NCBI GenBank assembly: GCA_015501055.1
Contig: JADNYV010000001.1
Coordinates: 1,054,001 to 1,118,000, forward strand
Reading direction: 5' to 3'
DNA length: 64,000 bases
Origin: Mucidula mucida
Lineage: Eukaryota; Basidiomycota; Agaricomycetes; Agaricales; Physalacriaceae
Shown here one piece after another: positions 36,059 through 47,526 of the stretch. Position 1 is the first letter of the stretch; every line of letters starts with the position of its first letter. The notes beneath the pieces were generated by a model. It made no database searches and was not told the origin of the DNA. It saw nothing but the letters and a program-made list of their open reading frames with translations. The translations under genes and the position numbers were made by a program.

Positions 36059-37430
36059 TCAAGCCGCAAATAGCCACCATCCTGCAAACGCAAATCCAAA
36101 GAGCAATCCCAAAGCACGAGCAACAATTACAACAACCAGAGCTTTGCGGATGGCGGCATAGAAAGTACTCAAAGCTGATCCAGACCAGTTGATCCTGGAA
36201 GGCGAGGTCAATCAGTAAGGAAACTTTAAAGATCAAAAAGGGGGGCTTGCCTTCGGTCGTTGGCACCTCCAGAACGCACACTTGCTTCCCACCCACGAAT
36301 CACTTCTCGATAGCGTTTCCCGAATACCCTAACGTTAATCTGGTGAGATAGTGGTCATTGACATCATTATTACACACTCACCAAATCCAAAAATTGACAT
36401 CAGGATACGAGAAGCGTGGAAACACGCTCGCTAGACTAGGCGCCACAACTTCCATACGCATACCGGGAACCTCACTCTGATAGGGCAGGTACATGACAGG
36501 GGAAAGTGGAGATGAGCGACCGCTGTCAATGTTAATCTCGGGATCGACTTCGCTTTTGGAAGAGGGCGTAGGAAGGACCATGTATGACATCAAGTCCAGT
36601 GTCATGCCGAGAGATAAACCCCAAAGTTTGAGCACATGCGCAGTGCTCTTGTTCTCTAGCACAATGGCCGGGAACTCCATGCTCCCAATAAGGATGCGCA
36701 CGAGAAGACGCAGGGCAGTGGAATGTTTTGGGGCCAGACGTGAAGCTGCATCAACCGTCACAGTAGACCAACGGGGAGCGGGGTTGGCGGATACTAAGGA
36801 CGCAAGGGGAATCCAGTGCAAAGCGGTGGATGGAACCGGGTCGGGAGGCGGCGCCTGTGGGGATACTTGGAGAAAAACGAAAGGCGACAGAATCATGAGC
36901 AGGCGCTTCCCGAGAGAAGTTGTGATTTCACGGTCATCGAGCTGACCGATGCACATGTAGTCGCGCTCAGCAAGGTCAATGCCAATCTCCTCCCAAGTTT
37001 GACGAAGAGCTATAAGGCGTGAGACAAAGCTTTCCGACACAATATAATACACACCAGTGTATGCGCCTCCTTCATCGTCAGGATCAGTTCTGCCGCCAGG
37101 AAACGCTACGTGTGCTTCCTTTGCTCGAGGGTTAGCTTTGGCTACAGAACCATCGTCTGAGATGGGATTGTCCCTTTGCAAAAAAAGGACTTCGGCGCGG
37201 GCATTTGGATTATTCACCCAGTCTAGTTGGAAGAATTCGGAAAGGGCTGGCGGAGCAGTGGACGTGCTGGGAAGGTTCGCATCGGGAGGTGGAACGACGC
37301 GTATGACTATGGCGACTGCTGCTCGGCGAGGCTGCGTCGGAGGTGAGGCAATGATTCTTGGAGGCGTTGAACGGATTCGGTGCAATGCCCGAGCTAGCAG
37401 GGGCACCACGGAGACTGGTTTATCTGACAT
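36059..37430 (-). CDS. Nudix hydrolase, CoA-pyrophosphatase-like, with C-terminal membrane helix
   Basis: ATG at 37430 gives MSDKPVSVVPLLARALHRIRS. The Nudix box lies around 37030-37130: FPGGRTDPDDEGGAYTALRQTWEEIGIDL, once an intron (GTGTGT...TTATAG) is removed. It keeps the catalytic Glu pair of EEIG but has Gln where REUxEE usually has its first Glu. The family (PCD1/NUDT7-8 type) hydrolyses CoA and nucleotide diphosphate derivatives; activity here is inferred. Long Pro/Ser inserts separate the box from the C-terminus. The end, over two introns, is INVRVFGKRYREVIRGW and a hydrophobic stretch (ALVVVIVARALGLLFGFAFAGWW) with TGA at 36059-36061, so it may be tail-anchored. The last intron (36195-36250) is GC-AG. 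Confidence 0.82.
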
Positions 37431-37544
37431 GGTAGGAAACGGAAGGTACACTTCCCCAACCGATCGTTTTTATCAGGGGATTCGGAACCCCGATCCGGTC
37501 TGGGCATACAAAAAGTTGGGAACCACCTGTCTACAAGCTAATAA

Positions 37545-37614
37545 GAGCCTGTTCGGATACCGCCGCTCGCGGAAAGTGGACGTGGAAAGTGGGCTCGGAG
37601 GTCGGACCGGGCGT
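37545..37614 (+). repeat. Left terminal inverted repeat of the MITE
   Basis: About 70 bp starting GAGCCTGTTCGGATACC, matching the reverse complement of the right end with about three mismatches (for example CCGCT versus CCACT, GGACC versus GGGCC). Confidence 0.85.
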
Positions 37615-38062
37615 TGTCCGAGGTCGCCGCTCCACAAAGAAACGCGCTCAAGTGTGCCAGAAATGCCATTGTTGTGCTTGTGCCAATGTAAATGACTAGT
37701 TCAAGTGCTATAAAACATGTTATCAGTATAATTTGTCCAGAAGAAGCGCCGTGTCTGAGCATGTCATGACCATTCTAAGATCCTTGCTGGTGCCCCGTCC
37801 TCCAATCGTCCTCCTTGCTTCCCCCCATCCACGCCAAGCCCCATGTGATTTCACAGACAATAAACACATCAGAATAACAATACATTCATGGCCCCTGCAC
37901 AGTAAGTAGTAGATACAAGCTTGAAGACATGGAAGAACACTACAGATATGATCAAAAAAGGGCAAGAGTAGTTCAAGCAGCTCCAAGAGGTCACTTTCAC
38001 CATGTTTCTCAATGGTACGCATCAGATATTCACCAATGCATCGCTCTTGGATGAGGTCGGAC

Positions 38063-38132
38063 GCGCCCGGCCCGACCTCCGAGCCCACTTTCCACGTCCA
38101 CTTTCCGCGAGTGGCGGTATCCGAACAGGCTC
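38063..38132 (-). repeat. Right terminal inverted repeat of the MITE
   Basis: About 70 bp ending CCGAACAGGCTC, followed by the TAA flank. It pairs with the left arm. Confidence 0.85.
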
Positions 38133-38208
38133 TAAGAAGAACAGGGTGCATTAAAATGTTCATAGAGATATCGTCCGTAGTGCTACACAAAGTAAAACAA
38201 GAAAGCGA

Positions 38209-41200
38209 TCAATCATCGTCGTTCTCCGTCCCTGGCCTCTTCCCTCGAATGCTAAAGCGTGATGGAGATGCTATAGATGCTGTTCGGTGGGTGATTTCCC
38301 TCGAAGACATTGATGAACGCCTCAGTGGGTTGGCAGTTGGATCAAACTCCAGCCGAAGCTTCATGAGACCCTGTCCGTCTCGCAGCTCACATAGCACATC
38401 CGCCCCCGACACGATGTCCGATTGTATGTGTCTCCAAATCTATAGGTCTCAATCAGTACTTTTTTCAGCCCGTTCCAAAGGAGCTTACATCTATTTCGCC
38501 GTCCCCAAGGAGGTGGTCCTTTCCTAACGTCTTATGGCCATGTATCCACAGGAATAGCTTTGCCGTAAAAGGGCCCGCTGCGAACGTGAACGACTCATTC
38601 CTGCAAAAACCTTCAGTTCCCACGGGTAACGGCGCATCCATCTTCACGTACCATTCAGGTGTGGCAGTTTTAGCGACGTGTTTGGTCTTCACTTCTCGAT
38701 CCCCGACACGGATGGTGACATAGGGTTTAGAGTCGCTGCTGGACAAATCCTTCGCGTCTAATACCGTCACTCTCAGAGTACCAGGCTCCTGACTGGTGCC
38801 CTCAAGAGAGCTCATTGACTTGACAGAAGGGAAGGCCTTGGATCCCTCGCTGTCTGGTTGACCGATGGGATGCGAAGCCTGGCCAGCTGGAGCACTCGGC
38901 ATCGGAGGCGCATGATGCGTGTGGCGCGTTTCGTCGTCGTCCTTACCGCCAAACAATCCCGTTATTCCATGAATCACCCCTTTGCCTGCAGAGACAGGAA
39001 GGCCGCCTATTTGTGTCATCGCCCGACCTGCTGATGAAAACGTAGAAGTCTTTTGCCTAGACTTGGCGATAATCTCTGGCTGGAACATCATGCGGAGATG
39101 AACTTGACCCTTCTTCCCATGCTTCGCAGACGACAATTGAATGTCTCGTTCCAACGCCTCAAAGGGCTCCACTTCCGCTAAGTCAATACGACCTTCTCCC
39201 AAGCTTTTCGCCTGTTCCAGCTGGTTCCAATCGAAGACTTCCACCGTAAAGTCAGCTCCGACACGGGATGGCTGTGATCGTCAATGAGCTTCGAACCAAA
39301 AAATGTATTCGTGATATCAAACGCACCACCGAGATAATGAATTCTTCGTTCCATTCTGGATTGAGGGTCTTCTTCTTGGTTTGAGATTTGATGACCTTTT
39401 GCCCGTTGAGAGTGAAAACTGCATAAGGATCGGATTTTCCTACGAGAAAAGATGAGTAGAAGGCATGGAACGATTGTACTATCACACACCTCCCCTATCT
39501 GCGGCAACGAAATCGCGACCGTAGAGAAGATCAAGACGCAAAACACCCTGATCTACACTTGATGTAATTGAGGTTCACGAAGATGAGCATAACAACGTAC
39601 TGTTTATACTCTCGCGGGGCTCGAGCTTGACAGGAACAGGAACATATCGGGACTCGATGGTGACCAAGGATGTACGATCATGATCATCAGTTCCGGTGAG
39701 AGTGAAGGTTTGTGGCCCAGTCTACAAAAAACATTAAGATCTCGTTAATTCACGATTGCGAAAACTTCACCATAGTAGCCTTGAGGAAATCTTTTGCGTC
39801 TCCCCTCCATTCAGCAATGACATCGTCCTTGTCACCTTCGTCAGCCTCGTTCAACCTCAACCAGACTTGGCCGAAGTCGAGTTCCTTGAGAAAACCTTCT
39901 CCAACATAGTCCCATTGCGCTTTGGTACTTCTGGCGCGGTTAGTGCTAAAACAAGGCCAATATCCATCGTCCAGAAGAACCTCCACTCTGGCTTTCTTGC
40001 TGAGCTGGCCAGAAACGACGTTGAAGATGATGATGCCTGATTCTGCAAGAGACGTGAGATAGCGTGAGATGACAGACAACAGAGCGCACGGTGCGTCAGA
40101 AGCTCGTCGTGGCTCATTTCAATGCCCTCTTCAGGCTTCTTCTCCTCTCGAGAGACGGCGCTCGCTTTCGTGGCAGTAGTAGCGGTCGTGTCAGTGGACT
40201 TGGCATTCCTGGTGTGGCGATGCACCCCACTGATAGTGACGCCGGGTGGTACAGCCTGAACTTCTTCATCGGAAGAAGACATGGAGGATCTGTCGTTATC
40301 GATGACTACCCCCCCATCCTCTCCGTCGGATTCCTGATTAGCCGCCTGTTGCATCTCATTGGTGTGACCGTCGAACTTCATGCCCTTCAACTTCATTGCG
40401 GGAACAAACTCTGCCCGATAATGCAATTGCCCTTTGAAGGTTCCGTCCTTGTCCAAGCGTAGGGGATCAGTAGCTTCTTTCACCCCTGTAGACTGAAAGG
40501 GGAACTTGGGATCATCATTCTCTGAAGCCAATTCCGAGACGCGAAGTTCGACAGAGCCTAGCGAGCGATCCTGTAAGACGTCAATGACGCACGCAAAATG
40601 AGATCAGAGGTCGAACCTTGGTCAAGTGCTGATAATCCATACACTCCAACAGCATGGTCTCCTTGAGGGAATGTACTGGCAAGGACGATTTAGCGAAAAG
40701 CGCATTCACGTAACAAACGAACGCACCAGGTATGTAGATGATCTGATCCCAAACGGGATTGAGGTCTAAAGAATGGTGAGCATTACGGGCAATCATTGAA
40801 GGAAATGGACCAACTGTTGTTGACTACCTCCGTTCGTCCCATAGTCACGTTGTTGACAAGAACACGGGTGTATGGATCGCTCTGCCACGAAATTTCAGGC
40901 AAGATATCAAATTGGCTGGATGGAATTTACCTTGCCGCCCAAAGCAACTTCTACATTTTTGACATCCGTGGCCCTATCAAGGAGGAGTCGGACAACACCG
41001 ATCGGTGGTGTGTACTGCTCAGCACCATGCAAACTTCCTGACATATTAAGAGGTTTCCACTCTGCGGACAGCCGGATTTTGCCCGTCTGGCAGTTACTCA
41101 GAGGGAACCAATCAACGTTCTCTTTCTTGGACGCTAGTAGATCTTCCAACTTGATGCTCATGTATCCTATAACCGGGTCTTTGAAGATATCTCTATCGTC

Positions 41201-43420
41201 GATGACCTTGACCGTGATGACCGAACTCGTCTTGTTCGCGCAGATGAATTCATGAGCGGACTCCCAGACGGGGTTATTGGTGTGCTTGAAGTTCTTCGTG
41301 ATATGAAGGGGAGTCTTCGTGTCACCAAGGAAGACTTTGGCCAACGGATTGAGATCTCCAGACATAGACTTGGATGCGTCGAGGTCCTTCGCCTGATGGA
41401 TGGTAAGCCGTACGATGCCAACAGCTGCGCGCTGTAAGCAGATAGCACAATTGATTCATGCCCAAGAACGTACTAGTGTCAACAACGTCCTCTCCGTCTT
41501 CTGGCTTGAGAACGGGGAAGAACGAAACATCATATCTCAATTCGCCTCGGTCCTTCCCATCCTTGAGAATCGCGGATTCGATGCCTTCCTGTGTAGCGTC
41601 GTCCTGAAGACGAGACAGCTCAAACGTCGAAGATCCTAGAAGCGCGTTCTTTCGATGATCGTTATAGTCCCAGACGTTGAGTATCAAAGATTCCGTCAAC
41701 GAGTTAATCAAAATGAACTTGGTTTCCATCCAGGTGGGATTGTACCTATAAACTTTGCATTTAACGTTGTGAACGTCAAGATAATCCCGACATACGTGTT
41801 ACTCTTATACTTGGTCCTAGCAAGCTCGGCGCGGTTGTTGATTGCTAGCGCGACGTAGGGATCAGGTGTTCCACCGCCGATCTTCGTGCCCTTAATTCCG
41901 CGGGCGGAGTGGACAGTAACCTGCAGAACACCGATAGCAGAGTCCAAAGGAGTCCCGGAAAGAAGTTGCTCCAGGTTGAGCGTGAAGACGTTGGGATCAT
42001 ACATCATGGGCCCAAGGGTTCCGTGGGTCATGTCACGAATAAAGGAGGACAGACCAGGTATCTGTTAAAATTGTCAGTTTTGACAGGTAATATGGGTATG
42101 AGCAGCTCACGTTGGCAATGTCAAATCCGAAAGTCTCACCGCCTATGGGCTTCAGTACGTAGTCGATGACAGGCTTCTCCAAGAAGCAAAGATCGACTAT
42201 CTGGACATGAGGGAAGTTGGACATCAACTTCATGCGAATTCGCATGAGACCGCTGAAAGTGATATCCTCGACTAGAATCGGCATAGCTGCGGTCGCAAAG
42301 CCTTTGCCTAAGCGTACGGAAAGAACAACCTTTGGATTGACTTTATGAGCAGCTTGCCTGGGTGTCAGATCCATCGTGTCGTTAGGAGTGAATGAGATGC
42401 CCCAATCCATCATGACAATGTCATCAGGTGTTTTCGGGAAAGTCCTCACTTTATCAATGCGCGGTGCCTTGGTTCCCAAAGTGAACGTCGTAAGGCGCAA
42501 TGAGTCCAAGAACGCGGGAGTGGATGAGCTAAGAACTTGATCCACCGAACTAATGATAGTGGCGGAAAGGACAGGTTCGTAGATGAGCCAAAAGCGATCG
42601 AGGAAGTTGTTCATCCAATCAGCCGACTCGTGTTCCGAAGCTAAGCGCGTTTTGACAAGCTCTCTTTGGATGTCATCGCGAGCATTGCGTCGAACGCGTT
42701 GCATGGAGGTCGTGTAATACGTGTTGCACCCAGCAAGCACTATAAATATCCATCCCCAGCCGAAATGAAAACGAGTAAGAAAATGTGTGACAAAGACAGC
42801 CTGTTTGAGGCGTTAACGATAAAAAGAGTGGTTAGATCGGAGAAGAAAACGCACAAAGATAATGAGTGCAGCATTATGATACCAAGTACCATAATACTGG
42901 TCGGAAATGAACAGGTCGAGAACAGCCCTGTCCTTCTCGGCGCCTTCAGAAAGAGGCGGTTCGTCTATTCCTGAGACCTGCCGCCATCCGACGCGGTACC
43001 AGTCAGGAATAGATGGCGCAGCAGCTTCAGGCAGTGCCCCCGGAGGTGATGGCGGTTGTGGTTCCACACTTTCTGGTGGAGGAGAATCGCCGACTTTGAT
43101 TGGTGGAGGCTTGTCGGCTTCAGCCCCGTTGATGGTGATAGTGGGTACGACAGAGGAAGTGCTTTGGTCTAATTGAAGGCCTTTGAAAGGTGGCTAAGTT
43201 TGAGGGGGGGGTATGTAGAACCACAAGTCTTACCTCGCTCAGGCGCTTCAGACGCTGCGGAAACACTCTTGAGCTGGTCGCGAGCCTTGCCAGCAGCAGC
43301 GGCCTTGTCTGTGGGGGAAGCGTCGGGATCGAAAGAGTGGACGGGGACGCGTTGTTCATCTCGCTTCAAAGTGTCGAGATTGGCTTGGCCATTGCCATTG
43401 GCAACGCCGTTGGTCGCCAT
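38209..43420 (-). CDS. TCB: Tricalbin (extended-synaptotagmin-like ER-plasma membrane tether)
   Basis: Start at 43420 (MATNGVANGNGQANL) and stop at 38209-38211; about 1,450 residues. N-terminal acidic/Pro region, then a hydrophobic segment near 42740-42870, an SMP lipid-transfer domain (42033-42740: SADWMNNFLDRFWLIYEP, GISFTPNDTMDL, LVEDITFSGLMRIRMKLM, PHVQIVDLCFLEKP) and a series of C2 domains: about 41710-41990 (GVLQVTVHSARGIKG), 40990-41420 (GDLNPLAKVFLGD), 40560-40990 (TRVLVNNVTMGRTEVV), a divergent one at 39750-40070, 39180-39540 (GVLRLDLLYGRDF, GKSDPYAVFTLNG) and 38420-38800 (GTLRVTVLDAKDLSSSDSKPYVTIRVG). Tricalbins hold cortical ER at the plasma membrane and move lipids. Family size and order fit. 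Confidence 0.95.
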
Positions 43421-43764
43421 GAAGTAGATGGGAAAGAGAGGATCAGGATGGGAAGAGAACGTGGAATGGAGCAGACGACAGTATTTATTTGTGTCCGTCA
43501 ATAAACCGGACAAGATGTGTGATGTCACTTGCGGTACCTGATGAAATGCAAATTTTGCGGTAAACGGCTGCAGATTTATTCTTTGTAGCGCATATATCTG
43601 CGTTGAACGTTGAACACACTGACTGAATTTACTTTGAATATACAACGTGTTATGGGGCACCCTAAGAACGCAATTCTACATTGTTTGGCTACGGCCTCTA
43701 CAGAAGCCGAAGTCAGCTCTTGGCCACAAGAAGCTACACTGCTCCGAAACGCTTCATCAATGCC

Positions 43765-45268
43765 ATGAGCTCGACGCCACCCTCCCTCCGAGATCTCTAC
43801 AGTCCTCCATCGTCAGCCTGGTCTTTCGTTCCTCCCCAATCCGCTCCTCCGTCAAATCCGAATACTCCCTCACCTCCGACGCCAAGCTCGTCGTTCCAAT
43901 GGTCAACGCGACCAGCCACAAATTCTATATTCGACCTTTCCCCAGATCTTAATGACGGCGGCGGTATCAACGCAGTAGAGCTGCTAAGAGCCCTTGCTGC
44001 TTCAGCCGTGCTACAGTACACGAGCAGCGCGATTGCAATGCCCTGGGAGGTTGGCAAGATGCTTCTCCAAGTACAGTGGATACCGCGTGAAGCCCATGAT
44101 TACGACCTCGACGCAGACACGGAAGACGACGACGATGCAGTCAGTTCATTCAGTTGGTCAGAATTCAAATGCTCATTCATTTCAGCTGAGTGACTCTTCA
44201 AACGAGAATGAATCCTACTTTGCCGATCCAGAGGGAACCCCAAAGGTAGCACACCCTCCGCAAACCGACGAGCATGGTCGGAGATCCATCCAGGAAGAAT
44301 CAGAATATGTCATACCGGTAGGCAGCGCGAACGGTGTTTGGGGTATGATTAAACGCATTGGGCGTTTCCGTGGAGAGGGATGGCTCGCATTGTGGAAAGG
44401 TAACTCACATCTATTGACTCAATATGTTGTTTACTCATCACTCATTCACAGGCCTTCTCACTTCGTGTGTCACAGAAGTCCTTTCCACGACGTTTCAACC
44501 CGTCGTTCACAACATCTTGCAAGCCATATTCTTCCCGACAACTCCCTTCTTTCACCAACCACCCCTTCTACTACCCGTTGTCTCTCACGTATTCACGGGA
44601 TTCCTCCTGTCACCCCTTGACCTTGTTCGCACTAGACTCATCGTGCAATCCTTCCTTCCAGGCTACCGCACATACACTGGTCCCATAGATGCTCTTATTC
44701 AAATCATTCGCAACGAGGGCGGTTTCAAAGGCGTCTATCTCCATCCACAGCTTCTCATTCCATGCTCATTGATACTGCTCTGCGTCCTGTCGTATCTCTA
44801 GCTCTGCCTGGAATTTTGGCATCGTACATAGGCGCCAACATTTCAGAGGATAGCAGTCCTCTCATTTGGGGCTTTGCCGAATTGGCTGGGAGCTGCCTGG
44901 GTCTCCTCATCACGCTTCCATTTGAAACAATACGGCGACGTCTGCAAGTCCAGACGCGCGGTGGCGTAGCCCCAATCAATGGTTGCGTTCAACTGCGGCC
45001 AGCACCCTACAATGGAGTCGTCGACACTTTGTGGCACATCATCACCGAAGAACGCTCCGACCTACCCATTATTCGGCGACAAAAGAGACGCAGGTCAAGC
45101 AATACCGAGACCCGTCCCGAACGAGAAGGCGAAAGCTGGTTGCGGCACACTGGTATCGGACAGTTATATCGTGGCCTTGGGATGAGACTCGGTGCCAGTG
45201 CAATTGTGTTCTTTCTAGCCTTGGTCACAGGAGGGGACAATTCGGACGGTGGATGGGCAGAATTGTAA
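43765..45268 (+). CDS. UGO1: UGO1-like mitochondrial carrier-fold protein
   Basis: The first ATG with an open frame is 43765 (MSSTPPSLRDLYSPPSS). After a Pro/Ser-rich leader come carrier-fold repeats: AVELLRALAASAVLQYTSSAIAMPWEVGKMLLQVQW, an acidic insert (DADTEDDDDA), WLALWKGLLTSCVTEV, PLDLVRTRLIVQSFLPGYRTYTGPIDAL, ASYIGANISEDSSP and LPFETIRRRLQVQTRG, ending WAEL at 45268. Degenerate carrier signatures (PLDLVRTR, PFETIRRR) with a long acidic insert and an N-terminal extension match Ugo1, which sits in the outer mitochondrial membrane and links Fzo1 and Mgm1 in fusion. A solute carrier is the alternative. It is divergent from the tricalbin gene. Confidence 0.8.
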
Positions 45269-45355
45269 TAATTAATGATAAATTACTAACGTTCTTCTCT
45301 CCCTGTTCGTGAAGATTTCACGTTGGCAGGGTTTGTCATGGACCTACCGAACTTA

Positions 45356-46317
45356 TCAAATACTGCGGCAGAAGCGGACGATAAAAAGATGCTCGCCGCC
45401 TGCACGCCATTGAAGAACGATCTAAAGAAGGTTGAAACGACAGGTCAAAAAGTACTGCTATTCTGGAAGCTCACACAGCTTCGGAGCCCATATTGCTCCA
45501 ACATCTTTCGTTGAATGCTTGGGATGTCATTTTGTTTCAGAGCGACCAGATAGAAGGCACCTCGAGGTGAAAGAAGTTCCTATAGGCATTGAGATTGACG
45601 AATTATATATGGTTTGAAAGGCGAACATGCACCGTCTCCAGGAAGGAGTTGGTCACTTGCATCCCGGCTTGTCCGCCTGCCCAAGACCCTTGAATATCGC
45701 GGTTGTCTTGCGCATCCAAGGCCTCTTCGGTAATGGTGGGCACATAGGGTGGGTTGAATAACAGAACGTCTACAGAATGCCGAAGACGACAGGATAACGC
45801 GCGAGAAAACGATGTTTCAACGACGTTCAAAGGGATCTGAAACGCGAGATTACAGACGATACTAGTGCATACAAAAGACGCGCACCTTGTTCTGAACGCC
45901 CGTCCGGACAGTACATATACAAGCATGGTGATTTATATCGGTGCACAGATACACTGCGACTGCGCGTCAATAATCTTTGGGTGTATGTGAAAGACGAGGT
46001 GACTCACGAGATGAAGATCCCAATATTGCTCCCATAAAAGACGAAACACATCCGGAACCAGACCTTGTGCATGTATAAGACATTTAGCGACGCGTAGAGA
46101 ATGAGTGTTACCCGACTTCCATGCAGATGCGGGGATGTAGATCTCTGAGATACTCGGCATCCTGTTCCAACGCGTCCAACAGCAAGAAAGTGTCCTCTTA
46201 TCGTGGAAAATCAGTATTGAACAGAGCGAGAACATGCGGTTAGTGACCTGCTGGCTCATAAACCTTGACATAGTCTGAAGGCCGGAGATGAGAAAGATCC
46301 GGCGTTGGGATCGTCAT
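45356..46317 (-). CDS. MTQ2: eRF1 glutamine methyltransferase catalytic subunit MTQ2
   Basis: Start at 46317 ([33 protein letters not shown]). SAM motif I is CMEVGSGSGCVSSFM, split by an intron, then YLCTDINHHAC and the catalytic NPPYVPT in LFNPPYVPT. Over two 3' introns the frame gives LLSPRGAFYLVALKQNDIPSI, EQYGLRSC and VLQWRAGGEHLFIVRF, with stop at 45356-45358. Mtq2, with Trm112, methylates the Gln of the GGQ motif in release factor eRF1. Exon order and length (about 230 residues) fit the family. Start is 90 bp from the divergent C2-C2 gene, and the 3' end is 87 bp from UGO1. Confidence 0.93.
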
Positions 46318-46407
46318 GGGCGGGATGTACAGTGATCGAACTCGTTACTCCTCTCCCTCGCTGCAACCACATGTGGCCTTGCCAACCGCCCTCAACGTGT
46401 CTCGTAC

Positions 46408-47489
46408 ATGTATATATGCATAATCTGTGGCCGTGAGATGCACGTCCATCATTATGCAGACGAAGTTGGTATGTTGTTGTTGTTTAGTACCACTTCTCTT
46501 ACTTTGACGCGATTGAAATCTAGAAAACCACGTTCTGCTCATGCCTTCTTCCCGGAGACTCTGAAGAGTTTCTTTCCATCGTTGACAACCAAATACTCGG
46601 CGTTGTCCGCATTACTGTGCAATCAGCCCATTTGTCCAAGGCCGCCCTCACGATACCCTTTAACCCTTTCGTCAAAATTACTACCGATGTTGGCGAACAG
46701 AAATTTTACACTAATCCTTGCCGTCATACGTTCGCCAGCTGCCTTCCCCCCATTCCTTGAATCCCTAACGCGTCGAGTAGGCACGATCCCAACTGGTTGA
46801 CAGAGACACTACATATACCAATTTCCTCTTTGGACTCTGGGCTACATCTCGCTGTAAAGAACCGCATCAGGTTCTTCCAAGCGCCCACTATTGGCTCAGC
46901 ATTTCTCTCCCTTGATCACATTCTTGACGCTCCGGACCAGGACACCGTGACTTTGCCATTAACGTCTCCTCGCGGACGCGTACGCGGTCAGATCTTGGTC
47001 TCCGTCTCTTTCAGTCCAACTCAGACAACGGACCACCCCTCTGGTGAGGCTACCGTCATCGGTCGCGGAGATCTCGATTGACTTTGTGCATTAGATGTTG
47101 GTATCGTTCGTTTACTTTTATACGAGGCCCATGGCTTACAACGATCCACGCCTCGTAGAAAGCCTAACCCAAGAGCCTCGGTCCAATGGATGTGCGACGA
47201 AGACGGTCCCACGCCCATGTTCTCTACTCCCGTCTGCCGGAATACATGTGAACCTACTTGGAATTCTTGTTATGATTTTATTTGTGCTAGAAAACTCACC
47301 ACAACGTTAATGGTGTATTTATCGGATGCCAGCGTGAAAAATTCGACATTGGGATATATGTCTATTCCTCTCCGTGACTTATTGGACGCAAGCGAGGCAG
47401 AGCCTGTATGGTGGCCGTTGAGTGGGTCGCCGAAAGGACAGTTGAAGATGCGTGCAGAATGGCGGGCCATTGCAATTACCAAAGCGTAG
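46408..47489 (+). CDS. Short tricalbin-related protein with two C2 domains and no SMP
   Basis: Two C2-like domains can be read. The first (about 46570-47060) has LGVVRITVQSAHLSK, PFVKITTDVGEQKFYT, HDPNWLTETLHIPIS and PTIGSAFLSLDHILDA. The second (about 47090-47489) has DVGIVRLLLYEAHGLQ, PTWNSCYDFICARK, and LGYMSIPLRDLLDASE with WWPLSG and GQLKMRAEWR, very close to the IGYMSIKLEDLLASK ... EWKP of the full tricalbin upstream. Introns at about 46728-46778 (CTAAC branch site) and 47044-47094 (GTGAGG...TTAG) join the frames cleanly. No SMP domain or membrane helix precedes it; only 90 bp separate it from MTQ2. The 5' exon and start codon are uncertain. It may be a functional soluble C2 protein or a young pseudogene. 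Confidence 0.65.
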
Positions 47490-47526
47490 AATTATTATAT
47501 ATTACAAAGTTCGCGGATCCTTTGTT

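Larger units (their letters stand above)
37545..38132. mobile_element. 588-bp MITE, PIF/Harbinger (Tourist)-like, intact ends
   Basis: The ends are long inverted repeats starting GAGCCTGTTCGG, flanked on both sides by TAA (37542-37544 and 38133-38135). A 3-bp TAA/TTA duplication with a GRGCCTGTTYGG-type tip is the hallmark of PIF/Harbinger elements and their Tourist MITEs. The interior has no transposase frame, so it must be mobilised in trans. It lies between the 5' end of the Nudix gene and the 3' end of the tricalbin gene, in intergenic DNA. The two arms differ at few positions, which suggests recent insertion. Confidence 0.82.

Noticed and set aside
40091..40462. 123-codon plus-strand frame
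   Set aside because: Antisense to tricalbin C2 exons; no motifs.
47079..47081. In-frame TGA between the two C2 domains, first read as a pseudogene mark
   Set aside because: A 51-nt GTGAGG...TTAG intron (about 47044-47094) removes it and keeps frame.
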